Positions 31,704-43,813 of a DNA stretch of 64,000 nt are shown piece by piece. Source of the DNA: Xylaria sp. FL1777 (taxonomy: Eukaryota > Ascomycota > Sordariomycetes > Xylariales > Xylariaceae); assembly GCA_022578965.1 (NCBI GenBank), contig MU400691.1, forward strand, positions 1 through 64,000, given 5' to 3'. Both the position numbers and the translations under genes were made by a program. Within the stretch, counting starts at the first letter, position 1. Each line of letters begins with the position of its first letter. Under the pieces are notes generated by a model. It worked only from the letters and a program-made list of their open reading frames with translations. It did no database searches and was not told the origin of the DNA.

Positions 31704-34436
31704 GAGTCATGGGAGCCACAGTGTCTCAAAGTGAATCTTCTTGCGCCAACAGAATGATATGTGAAAGCACCACCTCGGAAGCTTCTGTGGAAATAGGGAC
31801 GAGTCTCAAGTCTCTCACACGCGCCATAGGCCCGACTCGTTTATCTGGTCTTAGCAGGATCTTTACCCCGGCCCGATAGAGATGAGGTAGACTGTAGAAT
31901 GCTAGTCAGCCAGTTTAAGTCTGTTTCTGCTAAACTCGAGAGTACCATCACTCATAGATAAACTCAAACAAGACCATACCCTTCCATGTACGACCATAGC
32001 CTCTGGAAAGCTCGGGATCCCGTCCGCTCTCCCATAGATAAGCCAGAGAGCGCCAAGCCAGTAGTCGGGTCGGTGACGACCGGCGAATCCTTGGTGTTGT
32101 ACATTTTTTTTTCTTTATGTTTTAATCTTCTTTTTCCTTTCAGGAGCATTTTTAATTGAAGCTGGAGTGGGAAGATTAGAGAGAGTTAATGGTCGAGTAT
32201 AGTCCGCACGGGTACTGTTGACATCCCCCTGCCTATCATTGGAATGCGTATAATCCCATTACTAATCATGCCTCCGAACATATACATTCAGGTAACTAAG
32301 TAAATAGAGGTGATGATGGTAATTGAGAGCACAGTGCTTGCTTGCGCGTCCTCTTCTGTGTACGGCACATGCCTAGAATAATACATCAGCCTATATGTGA
32401 CATGTCCCCTCCTCCTTGCCTGAATCGATCATTTACGGATCGTTATGCTGGTAGCTATAGCACATACTTTAGGTAGCATATACCGGTAGTCCGCACGCGG
32501 GTAATTCCACTCGTTAAATGCACATGGCGTTCCACTGCACCTTTAACAACGGATTGCCTGAAATATTGGGGAGCTTTTACACTAGCAGGTTAACGTGAAC
32601 GCTACCTAGTGGGTAATAGGTATGACGGATATTGGTTTCTTCTATACAATGCAGCTCGCGACGACCTGGGTGCGTGCACTTATATAGATTACCCCACGAG
32701 TACTGCAGCATTGCATCCGCAGACGCATTGCGACAAAGCGCCGACGTCGGGGGATACAGAGCACGTTGGCAATAGGATAGATAGCTCTCGTCCGTGATAG
32801 CATTGGGACGTCGTGTATGCGCAACGTCTCGATCCTCCTCGAAATACACGACATTACGCTTTTTTCCTGGTACTACTAGTTGTCGGGCAACTGCTGCAGC
32901 AAAGCGTACGGGAGATATCGCCTTTTAACGAGGAGGCGATAACGTTTGCCGCTCTGTCACCCACTTCACGAGCCTACGCCTAGCTGTGCTCCCAGGTTCA
33001 GGGAAGTCAAGCTCTCCCGGCTGGCAGGGTACGGAGAAAGACGCCTGTCTGGGGCATGCCAAGAACGTATTGGGGTCTGGAAGCGTGGAGGTCTGCAGGT
33101 CTCATGCATTAGAAATGTCTCACTCATATCTTGCAGACCAGCACATCATGATGCTGGCCCAGCTACTGCGTACAGCAGACAAACGCGAAGGAAGGGGGGG
33201 GTGAAAGGCTGTCGAACGCGAGCATCTGATTTAGCCGCCTGGCATCTTTTCCGCAATAGGGAGGTCCTTCTTCACTTGAGCCTCTTATCATTGCAATATC
33301 CTATCTCGCCACGACCTGGGGACACCATATAGTAGTACACTATTACACTAGGAAGATAGAAGAGACATGACAGGTACCTTCATGAAACTGGAGAATTACC
33401 CAGTTGCACTATTTACTGTATGTCTTAGGCGTCTAGTCCACGGATTGTCAATTGACACTCAGAATACCCATCTGCGCCTCACTGATCGTCGGGTACTGCC
33501 GAGAGTTAGCGCGGCATGAGCTCTTCTTCGTACCGGGAATGCGGCATCTGAAATCATAGATCTCATAGGTCGCTGAGCCCATGCTGGACCTTTTATATGT
33601 ATGCAGTATGTACCAGCAGCTAGTTGCAGGCAGTAGCAAGATCTAGTAACGCATTCTGGAAGCACCGTCAGCTAAGGCCAGCTAAGGACCAGAGTCTCGG
33701 CTTTGAGTATGAGTAAACCAACAAGGTGCTGCGAATATGCATTATCTACTACCTAGATCGTAGTCAACCAAGATTAATCAATACCACTATAGAAGCAAGG
33801 GTTACAACATGCGCAGTAGAGTTGAGTTACATTGTATCGCACTAGTAATCACCCCATCGAAGACACCATTGTCTCGGGATACACAAAACACCAAGTCTTT
33901 GCCTCCGGGCAAAGCACTCAGCCTACGCCTTATCACAAAGCAAGCATGGGGTCTCACTGGCAACGAGGTTCGTCCGCCGTCGTGAGACTAGCCACAGCCT
34001 ACTATGTAGAGTAAGCGGTGTAACTCGCAATTGGCATGTCTCGTGTGTTATCCAGCTTCTAGTCCGTAGCAACAAACGGCAGTGATTTCCCCTGCCAAGC
34101 TCGCATCGTGGGGTTCCTTGGCGATCCTACCCCAACCCTGGCGCTCGACCGGTCTAATACTACAACGGAAGCTGTCTGGTGGTTATCATTGACGCATGGC
34201 ACGGCCCAACCCTTGCGATATGCGTGATTCCGGGCTTCAGTTGCGTCGTTGCGCGGTGCCGTCCTCGTTTAGTTCTTCTGTAGACAGGGTCTGCGGCCGG
34301 AGTACAAAATATCATGGCCATCCCGTCCTCCTGCGAAAAGAGTCGTGGTGCTCTTCACTCCTCGAGTCGTTCCCACCTTCTCCTTGACACGTCTTTGCTG
34401 TGTTCTGTCTCGTAGGCGGGCCGCCTGTTAATCACC
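31704..34436. other. 2.7-kb gene-free stretch
   Basis: Only short, family-less open frames on both strands. A G run lies at 33195-33201. The last part contains the subtilase promoter. I see no RNA gene, repeat array or mobile element. Confidence 0.5.
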
Positions 34437-37404
34437 ATGGTTCGCAGTAGCTTTGTGCTGTCCCTGCTTGCCAGTGCGGGAGGTTTCCTCTCGGCTGAAG
34501 CTAAGAAGCTAACGGAGGCGAAGCACCTCGCCGGTAGCTATGTGGTTGAGTTTGAGGATTCTCAGGTAGGCCTTCGCAATTCAGGTTCTCGTTGTGATTT
34601 TCTAACCATATGTGACTTGGGTAGGATACATCCGACTTTTACAACCACATTGGCTCCAAGGCAAAGACGCGCAGTAAGTAATGGGAGCTCTTTGTTCTTG
34701 CTTTCATAAGGAGCAAGTTGCTTCGCGGTAACCTAGAAGTATCTATGTATTCCTGAGGTTCTCCGAAACGGCATCGCTATTAGGTTCACCGTTGGCTTAC
34801 AATTCTGCAGTGAGCTTCGACTCATCTATTTTTAAGGGTGTCTCGATCCAGTTCGAAGATACCGAGTCTGCCGCAGACGAGGCCGCGGTGCTTACAGGCC
34901 TAGCAAGCGTCAAGCGTGTCTGGCCCAACCGAATCTATGACCTCCCTAAAGACAAGGTTGTGTGGACGGGTAAGAGTAGGGACGCGAGTACTGCTCGTAG
35001 CACAGTCAAGAGACAAGTGGCCAACGATACGTTCTCACCTCATTTAATGACACAGGTCGACAAGCTGCAGGCAAAGGGCGTTATTGGCAAAGGCATCAAG
35101 ATTGGCGTTATTGACACAGGCATTGACTATACTCACCCGGCTCTTGGAGGGTGTTTCGGCGCTGACTGCTTGGTCTCTTATGGTACGGATATTGTCGGTG
35201 ATGACTACACTGGCTACAACACTCCTGTCCCGGATGATGAGTAAGTTGATCGTAGAGACAGTGGAAGTGAGATATGTAAGAGCGTACAAGACTAACATCC
35301 ACGCAGTCCCTATGATGGGTGCGCTGGTCATGGTAGTCATGTCAGCGGCATCATTGCCGCGCAAGCAAACGATTACGGTTTTACAGGTGCCGCTCCCGGT
35401 GTCACCCTCGGCATGTATCGGGTCTTTGGCTGCACGGGAAGCGCCTCCAATGATGTCCTGATCGAGGCGTACCTGAGGGCCTTCGAAGATGGCTCCAACA
35501 TCATTACTGCGTCTATTGGAGGTTCGTCGGGTTGGAGTGAGGATCCCTGGGCTGTTGTTGTGTCACGCATTGTTGAAGCTGGCGTTCCTTGCACAGTATC
35601 TGCTGGAAATGATGGAGAGTATGGCTTGTTCTACGCCAGCACGGCGTCGAACGGCAAACGGGTTACCTCGGTCGCTGCTGTCGACAATTGGATTACACCT
35701 GTTCTGTTGATCGACTCATCTTTTAGCACTGACAGTGGTGATGAGGAGACATTCGGATACGTTGTGGGCGATCCGTCTGCCTGGGCTAATGTCAGCCTTC
35801 CACTATGGACTCCAAGCTTCGATATCACCGAGGTTGCTCAAGCCTGTGATCCACTGCCTGCCGATACTCCGGACCTCTCTGGCAACATTGTTCTCATCCG
35901 ACGCGGTACATGCACTTTCGTTCAAAAAGTCACCAACGCGGCCAATGCAGGTGCCAAGTATGTAATGTTCTACAACAATGTCCCAGCTGGAGCTACAGGT
36001 CCTTCTGTAACGGACGTCCCGGCGATTCAAGCTGTTGGCATGGTAAGTTCAGGTTCTCCAGGAGCTCTCTATACAATACTAACTTCGGTCACAGACCACC
36101 GCCGCTCAAGGAGAAGCATGGGTGGCTAGTCTTGCGGCTGGCTCCAAGGTCGTTCTTAGTATGGCCGATCCAGAAACCGCGCCGGTCAGGTAAGAAATCC
36201 TCCAACGTCTTGCAGAGCATTTTTACTCACACGATGCAGTCTTATTGCTTCCGACAACACCCTCACTGGTGGAGCTGCCAGCACCTTCACCACATGGAAC
36301 CCAACTTACGAGATGGATGTAAAGCCCCAGGTAGCATCCCCTGGTGGCAACATCTTGTCGACTTGGCCACAAACGCTTGGTTCTTATGCCGTCATTTCCG
36401 GTACCTCTATGGCTTGCCCTCTTGTTGCCGGCATCTATGCCCTCATTGCCGACGTTCGCGGAACCTTCGACCCTGCTACCCTAGAGGCCCTAATAGCTTC
36501 AACGGCGAACCCGAGACTATATAATGCTGGGAGCGGAAATGCCGGTGTCCGCGCGCCCGTGCCTCAAGTCGGGGCTGGCCTAGTTCAGGCCTATGACGCT
36601 GCCTACACTACCACACTACTCAGCAAGTCATATCTCGCGTTCAATGACACCGACCACCTTGAAAAGACTTTGACATTTTCCATCAAAAACCTGGGTAAGT
36701 CGACTGTGACTTACAAGCTGGGTTCCGTTGGCGCAGCTACGGCGTACACTTTCTCTACCTCCATTTACCCCGATTTATTCCCTGGGTTGGAAGTGTCAGA
36801 AGAATACGCGAAGATCCAACTAAGCCCCTCTTCGGTTACTGTGCGTCCTCAAGGCAGCGCGGTGGTTGCGGTGACGGTAACACCTCCGAAGCTGGACGGC
36901 TCCCGCCTCCCCGTCTACTCTGGTTACATCACCCTGAATGGCACGAATGGTGAGAACCTCTCACTGCCCTACAACGGTGCTGTAGGTAGCTTGTACAGCA
37001 CTAAAGTTCTGGATACCGGCTACCTCTCCACCTCGGCTGATCCCGACTTGAACCCCATAACTGGCAACGCATCCTTCGTTCTCTCCAAGGACCCTACTGC
37101 CGATGTTACTATACCCGTCGCCGTTGCGTTCCTCGCCTTCGGATCGCCCCGTCTCAGCATCAAGTTGGTGCAGGTTAAGGGCAAATTCACCAAGAGCCTA
37201 GGCGATATCTTGGACTCACCTTACACCTATGCATCCCGTGATCCGTACCCAGTGGGCTTCGATGGCCGTCTGGCAGATGGTACTTATGTGCCCGCTGGCG
37301 AGTACATGTTCTCCATAGAGGCTCTGCATATCTTTGGCGATGCCAAAAAGAGTAAAGACTCGGATGTTGTTATTTCGGATCCATTCACCATCAGTTATAA
37401 GTAA
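34437..37404 (+). CDS. secreted subtilisin-like protease with PA domain (S8A)
   Basis: Six exons: 34437-34565, 34625-34673, 34811-35240, 35307-36042, 36095-36189, 36240-37404; 867 residues. Signal peptide at 1-20, then an I9-type propeptide (SYVVEFEDSQ to KRVWPNRIYDLP). Catalytic triad: Asp161 in IGVIDTGIDYTHP, His211 in GCAGHGSHVSGI, Ser536 in VISGTSMACPLVAG. A protease-associated domain is inserted in the catalytic domain (IVLIRRGTCTFVQK, NAGAKYVMFYNN). The C-terminal part after about 600 is beta-rich and Fn3-like, as in bacterial Vpr-type and fungal PR1C-type proteases. It degrades proteins outside the cell. Every junction keeps phase, and the intron at 35241-35306 falls just before the catalytic His motif. 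Confidence 0.93.
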
Positions 37405-37843
37405 TCGCAACCCGGGTTACTTTAGGTGGGTAGTTGACATTTCAGGTAGTTATTTATCAGGGCTCATCTGTACCTAATAGTATAAAGAATTGAAATAGTT
37501 TATTCAAATCTAAAAGAGATTCTCTTTTTCCCTGGTCTTTCCTGTTGACGATGAAAGCAACAAAAGTCACCCAAGGTTTGGGACGGGACCTCCCGGTTCA
37601 CTTCATCTGATAGAACGATAACCCCTGTTAATATTACTATCTATATCCTTTACATAGCTAGCGTATGCATTTATACGAAGTATATTGAATACCTAGGTAG
37701 CGAGCAATCGAACGAGCTCCAGTCACCCGAGATTGAAGCTTCTAGTGTGTTTGTAAATTTGGACCTCGTCGCCAATTAATATATTTCTTAATAATCCTCT
37801 TTACCACCAAACCTACAGTTAACCTCAGAGCTACCACTACTTT

Positions 37844-37890
<47 letters not shown>

Positions 37891-37931
37891 AGACCCTATA
37901 TCTAGCCGGATAAACTTGTCCTCCCGACACA
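37405..37931. other. intergenic, leader of the BolA-like gene
   Basis: About 530 nt between the subtilase and the BolA-like gene. It ends with a (CA)n tract about 45 nt before the ATG. Confidence 0.6.
37845..37886 (+). repeat. (CA)n microsatellite
   Basis: About 20 uninterrupted CA/AC units, ending 45 nt upstream of the BolA-like ATG and so probably in its leader or core promoter. Confidence 0.9.
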
Positions 37932-38402
37932 ATGCTGGCCTCCCAGTGTTGTCGCATAGCCGCCTATTCCGCGCTTCTGCACGCAACCAAAGCCGCACGA
38001 ACTAGCCCTGCCAACGTATTGCCGTCACACATACCAGCAAGAGACTTTCTATCGGCACGTACTTCAAGAGAGACCCCATCAATACACGCATTACGATACT
38101 CGACTGGGGCAGACACGGCTCCAGATGCTACAAACCCACCCAATGCTGCTCTTCCCGAGAAACCTGACTACCTCGACGATGCAGAGTCGGCCATATGGGA
38201 CAAGTTGATGGCTAAGTTTTCACCTACCGAGTTGATGGTTCAGGATATATCTGGTGGCTGTGGCTCTATGTACGGAATCGAAATTGCCTCTGAGAAGTTC
38301 CGCGGTGTAAGTATGCTGAAGCAGCAACGAATGGTCAACGCCGTGCTCGGTGATGAGATGAAGAGCTGGCATGGCATCCAGCTACGTACGAAGACTCCAT
38401 GA
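37932..38402 (+). CDS. mitochondrial BolA-like protein (BOL3/AIM1 type)
   Basis: Single exon, 156 residues. Residues 1-55 are rich in Arg, Ser and Ala with few acidic residues, consistent with a mitochondrial presequence. The BolA domain spans about 78-153: AESAIWDKLMAKFSPTELMV, then the signature SGGCGSMYGIEIASEKFRG with the conserved Cys of the Cys-rich BolA class, LKQQRMVNAVLGDEM and a closing WHGIQLRT. Mitochondrial BolA proteins work with monothiol glutaredoxin or Nfu-type carriers in delivering 4Fe-4S clusters to targets such as lipoate synthase and succinate dehydrogenase. That role is from family knowledge. The start is the first ATG of the frame. Confidence 0.9.
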   Translation: MLASQCCRIAAYSALLHATKAARTSPANVLPSHIPARDFLSARTSRETPSIHALRYSTGADTAPDATNPPNAALPEKPDYLDDAESAIWDKLMAKFSPTELMVQDISGGCGSMYGIEIASEKFRGVSMLKQQRMVNAVLGDEMKSWHGIQLRTKTP

Positions 38403-41400
38403 TAGAATGATTATGGACGGCAAGATAAAAACGGCTCATTTTATGCCTCCTGGCTGAAAGGGACATGGGAGCGGAGGAGGCTATCTATAATTCACCACCT
38501 CTCAGCCTGCGCACCACATATAACGCGGCTCGTCCTCAACCCAGTCGATTGGTCACCTACCCCTACCACGGCTTTGCGAAAGAAGAGAAAGGCGGGACTA
38601 ATGCTGCACTTGCACTCTGTAGATCATTACGTGGCAGCTACCGTTCCTATTGTACAACAGTGTATTTAGACTGGAACACCTAGCTCGGATTTGTGGCACC
38701 ACCAACATTTTCGGAAGTAGTTCAGGGCAGTCCCAAGTTTGAGTGTGCGATCTCGGATCATTGTATCATCGTATCAGGAGACAGACTATCGGCGGGATAT
38801 CATGTCGAAGCCACTTCCTAGATGGGTCGTGATACTATAGACCGCCTCCAGATGTGCCGAACCTTGCAGTCGGTCCATACATGTCTTAAACTGGCGCCGT
38901 TAGGGGAAACTGCCCATAGCAAATGGAATAATGTCAAGACACATATCATCTTGTCAGCAGGAGTCCAATTCCATAAGCCTAGTGCAAGTCCCTTTTCATA
39001 CTCACACCGGCAACAGCACCAGGGAGCTAGGAGCAGGGCTTCTAAACCCCACGGGGAGCATTGGATGTTACATTGAGTGGTAAGTAGTAATACCGCAAGT
39101 ATGACATTTCTCCTGAACGGCCTCTGAGACTCCACACTTTGGAGATAGGCTTTTCAAGTCGCCTCCTCCCAAGATCCCACCCGATAAGTTTTCTCTACTC
39201 AAAGCTAGTTTCGGCTTTTGTGCGGAGTTACTTAATGTCTGTCGAAAGAGATCTGCATTTGGGAACGGTGGGTAGTGAATGATCATAGGCTATCAATTTC
39301 TAGCTGGACACCATGGGGATTCTACGAGGTACGGCATGTCATCGGCGCTTTTCTCTAGCCTACCTAATTATAGATAGTATTTTGAGATCCAAATACGTTG
39401 GGGCGTCTTTAATAGGCTAGACAGACGTCGGATGGCTGAGAATTAGGGAAAGTCAGTATGATTCGAACATTGAAAGAAACCAACAAGTCCCAGCTGGCTG
39501 TATCACGAATAGAAGCGGTGAGTGGTCGAGACAACGAGAAGGCTGGTTTACGGTAGGCTTCTATTGGTCTACCGTCTCAGTATCAAAGGAGATAAGAGAT
39601 GTGGAAAACTATTACGTCAAAGGTAATGCTCGAGGAGGCTTATGGAATCTCCGTCCGGTACTACTGGAGCCGTGATACCTGGTTTCACACTTATGAACCA
39701 TAGACTTTTGGAGCAGTTTCCGGCCTCCCAAGCGGCCCCCAATATCGTGTGAATTGCATTTGCTGTAGCTCACCGCGGCTAGCTTGCATGTCATCAACGC
39801 TACGACTATTTCGTGCTCTGGTGAAGCCGTACTTGCAATAGGGCTGTCCACGGATAACAATCAAGGTAACAAATTATGTAAACACGAAAGACAGCCTCAG
39901 CGCCATCAAACTACATAAGCCAATCCTATGGATAGGTTCGGCTTCACCGGTAGTCCTCATAATGTTTAGTCATGAAAGTGAAACGAACCGGGTAATCGGC
40001 TTGATCACCCCTTGTTGACAGTTTTTATATTGAGCTACTGACCGGATGGTTCTAAAATATTTCATATGGATATTGTCAATGGTTGTGAGAAGACCATTCT
40101 CATGTAGATGAAGTAGCCGGCCAGCAACCACGTACAGGATCTATGCGAGTTATTCTTGTGGCAAATGAAAACCTATGAATAGCAATGATATACTAACTAA
40201 CAGCCTGTAACCTTCTAAGCTAAGGCAAAAAACCAGACTAGGCTGTCTGTGCTGTCTCAACATCCGCCAGAATATCTTGTCAGTCCATAGCCATCGGTTT
40301 GATGCTCTACAACCCAATATTATAGCATCCATAAGACATGTGACTTTTATATATTACCCCTTTGTTGTATACCCAACGGTGATCAACTCCATCTTTGATT
40401 AAACAAACATCTATAAACAAATATGTCACTAGGGCAAGAAATCAAGTAGCTGGCACGTGCTAATTAACAATATTGGCTATCTGAGTGTCTAGCTAGTTCC
40501 AACTAATTACCTACTAGGATGTTGGACGCCTCAGTAGTGCTCATGGAGAAATTGAGACGCTGGCTCTTCTCCGGTTATCCTGTAGTTGCGTATATGTTGT
40601 TTCACTGAAAGTGACTCGATGAAGTAGCAATGCAAAGCATTTACTACCTACTATCTACTGGATTCGTGTCTTATACTTCCTTTTTCTTTTTTTTCCTTTC
40701 TTTCCCATGGAATAACGTAATAATCAAACTAAAGATAGTTTCGCGACACAAGCATACGCCTACAGGTAACTGAGGCTCCTACGTCTGTAAGTACTTAAGT
40801 ATGCAATGGAAGTGGGAATTGTTCTGCTTTATACAACCCCTGTCGACAACGCATGTATTGCCTACACAAAATTGACTATTCGTAGTAGTAGCAGCGTACA
40901 CGACCGTATGAGCTTTCATATAAAGGATTTGCAATGCTGGATAAATATACGGAGCATCAAACGCCATCCGCGCTTTACCCCTACTCGTTTGTAGAGTTTT
41001 CCAGGGAGTTGGTAGAAAGTTCTTCGTCGATACTTGTGAAGAAGTTGTGCACCATTTATCTAGCGGCGTCGTACGGGACTGTCTTACAATCGGTCCCCTG
41101 CATGAAAGGCATGCTTCTAATTTGATTACTCAACATATTTTACACCCCTCATGCTCCGCCAAAAACATATATTGAATTGGCCTTCTAATGTCATTGATAT
41201 CTGTAGGAGCTTCTGCTGTTGATAAAATCTAGTTATAGATATTTCGGAAATACGTGAGATATACTGGATATAGCAGGAATCGACGATACTTACCGTTACA
41301 ACATGGGAATTGTGGCTGCGGACCACTTTTCCCCGTCATTTTTGACCTAACCGGAGATAGCATCTATACACGGAGCAATGACTACACACATAAATAACCT

Positions 41401-42217
41401 GGTGGCGTCTGGGACTAATCGGATCGTGCAGCGAAGGGTTTCCTCCGACGCCATGGCTGAGGTTATGTTATGGAACAGCCTCCCCAGTTCCGTAGAACTG
41501 GAGATGGTAGCCTCGTTAGCAAAGCCGGGGGCGTTGTTGACGCCTTTTAGACCCTTGACCATACAAAACCCAGGGAAGAGGACTCTGGGAAAAAGAAAGC
41601 GCACTGCCCCTGTTTGCGCACAGCAATTGTCATCAGCATGATAGCGGTAGGATGCGGTTGAAGTTAGAGTCACCATACTTCTTACCATGTGTGCAAGGCT
41701 TCCCTCCTCTACTGGAACCTCTGTATCTTGCTAGGGCCGCTCCTATAGGCACGTTGAGATGTGTTTGTGAGCATCCACGCCTCGTTACACCCATGAACGT
41801 TGTTCAAGGTACGCCTTTATTCTCCACTAATCTCCTTCAGCGTGATCTGCTATGTTTGTCCTTATGGGCATGCTGAGAGGTGTTTGTAGACACACTCACG
41901 CCTCCTTACGTCCATAGACGTTGCTCAAGGTACGGCTTCGTTCTCCACTAACATACTTTTGTTTCGCTTGATTTGATGGTATTCTTGCTTAGGTTGTTTC
42001 TAGCCGTCGGACTTGGATTTGTTCGAGTTACCATCCCTTCCACCTCCTACTTGAGGATCCTGGGGGTCCCTTAGGGTGATGGCACCATGATAGAAGGCCT
42101 CGCCTATAAATCGAGTCGATGCCTCGATCACTATTTTCTTTCGAGGACACTCAACTACACACCGACAACAGAACACCTTCCCTATACCCCAGCACCAAGG
42201 CACCAAATCACGCAAAT
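38403..42217. other. 3.8-kb gene-poor stretch
   Basis: No supported gene. A minus-strand open frame at 41347-41688 (113 residues) has no recognisable features. A diverged tandem duplication sits at 41741-41985, listed separately. A pyrimidine tract is at 40678-40708. Confidence 0.5.
41741..41985. repeat. diverged tandem duplication, ~118-nt unit
   Basis: Two adjacent copies begin at 41741 (TCCTATAGGCACGTTGAG) and 41859 (TCCTTATGGGCATGCTGAG). Both share GTGTTTGT, CACGCCTC, CGTTG.TCAAGGTACG, and TTCTCCACTAA in the same order. Many of the differences are C/T or G/A transitions. The pair lies about 0.25-0.5 kb upstream of the velvet-domain gene. Confidence 0.75.
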
Positions 42218-42733
42218 ATGGTCTCTATCTCAGTCGAACCACCTAGTCAAGTCCAGCGAGGGATGACTCTCTATCCCCCCTTGGTTGTTAGCAGTCAAAA
42301 TGGACAATACAGCTTCTTTCAGGTCATCCTCGTTGACTCTCATGGGCACGCTGTCGACCAGGAGCATCTCCAAGGCACGTTGTCAGTGTCTCCACAGCCC
42401 CTGGAGACCAGCACACACAGCAGTCGCGGCCCCAAAGACTTCGCGGTTTTCCCCAACTTGGTGATTGGCAGATCTGGGACATATACTCTTCGCGTCAATG
42501 CCTACCAAATGGACTATCAGACCATGCCTCCCACTATGTTCCTCGCAGCAGCAGTGGCCACTCGGGACATCCGAGTCCGTTCTTCGGCGGTCTCTGATGG
42601 GCGGCCGTGTAAGTCTTACCCGCATATTGAGACGGATTTATATTATCACACGGCTAATCGACATTCACGTCTAGCGGGCTCAGAAGCGAGAGTGTTGGAC
42701 AGATTGTCCCAAGCCGGTTTTCCCATCCCATAG
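42218..42733 (+). CDS. small velvet-domain protein
   Basis: Two exons, 42218-42608 and 42675-42733, give 149 residues. The intron (GTAAGT...CTAG) restores DGRPSGSEARVLDRLSQAG. Nearly the whole protein is one velvet domain: VEPPSQVQRGMTLYPPLVV, then FFQVILVDSHG, FAVFPNLVIGRSGTYTLRVN, and a final VATRDIRVRSS with a short helix. Velvet proteins (VeA, VelB, VosA families) are NF-kB-like DNA-binding regulators of development and secondary metabolism and act as homo- or heterodimers in the nucleus. This one lacks the long disordered tails of the classical members. An upstream in-frame ATG at 42119 would add 33 residues without domain features; I prefer 42218 because the domain starts there. Confidence 0.82.
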   Translation: MVSISVEPPSQVQRGMTLYPPLVVSSQNGQYSFFQVILVDSHGHAVDQEHLQGTLSVSPQPLETSTHSSRGPKDFAVFPNLVIGRSGTYTLRVNAYQMDYQTMPPTMFLAAAVATRDIRVRSSAVSDGRPCKSYPHIETDLYYHTANRHSRLAGSEARVLDRLSQAGFPIP

Positions 42734-42816
42734 ATTCCACGACGGACGAAAAGGGAGATAGAGCTGACGAATATCATTCGAATTTGTAGCGTCATACAGA
42801 GCTAAGCACTAGACCC

Positions 42817-42843
42817 GGGGGGGGAGGGGGGAGGGGGACGGGT
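42817..42843 (+). other. G-run cluster, possible G-quadruplex
   Basis: Runs of 8, 6 and 5 G separated by single A, then another GGG two bases later, about 85 nt after the velvet-gene stop on the sense strand. Four G tracts with very short loops fit the G-quadruplex pattern. Confidence 0.6.
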
Positions 42844-43695
42844 GATCATTCTAGACAAGTCATCATACCTATTACAGACGCTCAGTGGTAGATCTTCGCT
42901 ATGTCGAGTTGTGGGTTGAGGTTACTACTGCTGTTTTAGCCATTACAAAAGTTCATTTAGCGAGACAGGCGTGATGGTATTTATAGTGCAAAATTAGGTG
43001 CCACTTAGACAAGGTACATGAAGTGAGCTACTTGACCAAGGTACCTACCTGCCTTGGTTGGATGTGATGATCACGTCAGTTCGTGGACCAGCCAATTCTC
43101 CGATACCACGCGGTCTGCGGCAACAGGGTCTCAAACTGGACCGCCATACATATGTACGTCCCTCCAAGATCACAGTGTTACACAATATTGTGGTAGTGGT
43201 CAGAAACGCTTTGACATATCCTTAGCTAGGTACTCTGCTCAAGAAGCGCTTAGACTCATTGCATAGGATATAACGCCAGAATGTCTGTGGGCAATTTGAT
43301 TTTAGAGTGAAGCTTACTTGCCGAGCATAGTGTAGATAGACACTATCCACTTATAAGGACAAGCGCGTTAAACGTATAGGTAGTCTAGAACAGATCGACA
43401 ATCTGGCAACCATCTGTTGGGATAGTACAATTCCCATGCGGGTTAGATCATTGCGCATTGTCGAGCCGCTCGAGGCTACACTACAGGACGCCCTAGGTTG
43501 TACCAAGAGTTTAACCAAGCCGCGAACGAAAAAAACCAAATATTATTAGATTAGTGCAGCGCTTGAGAATCGCCGAATACGCATGGAACTTCTTGGAATC
43601 TGAGACTCACAAACTAGTGAGTATTTACGTGAATCAAGAAGCTGGGGAGAAGCTGGAAACTACTTACATAGTCTAGGGAGCATAGAGACTTCCTT

Positions 43696-43813
43696 GGTAC
43701 CGGGAAGCCGATCTTCAAGATCGTCGTCATGATGTACAGATCTTACAGAGACATACATGCAGAAAGGAATTACTATGCGTCTTCCGGAAGACCAGCCAAG
43801 ACTTCCCGGTACC
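43696..43813. repeat. 118-nt segment bounded by 12-nt inverted repeats
   Basis: GGTACCGGGAAG (43696-43707) is exactly inverted at 43802-43813. Inside lie GATCTTCAAGATC (43710-43722, inverted arms of 6) and the perfect 14-nt palindrome GTCTTCCGGAAGAC (43779-43792). No target-site duplication is visible. It could be a tiny non-autonomous element or a structured transcript. Confidence 0.6.

Noticed and set aside
35910..36524. 204-residue plus-strand open frame
   Set aside because: Out-of-frame reading across exons and introns of the subtilase gene.
39460..39480. T-loop-like GTTCGAATC on the minus strand
   Set aside because: Flanking bases do not form the T stem and no A-box or acceptor stem was found, so it is not a tRNA.
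41347..41688. 113-residue minus-strand open frame
   Set aside because: No recognisable motif and no splice or start context. It might be a gene fragment, but I cannot support it.
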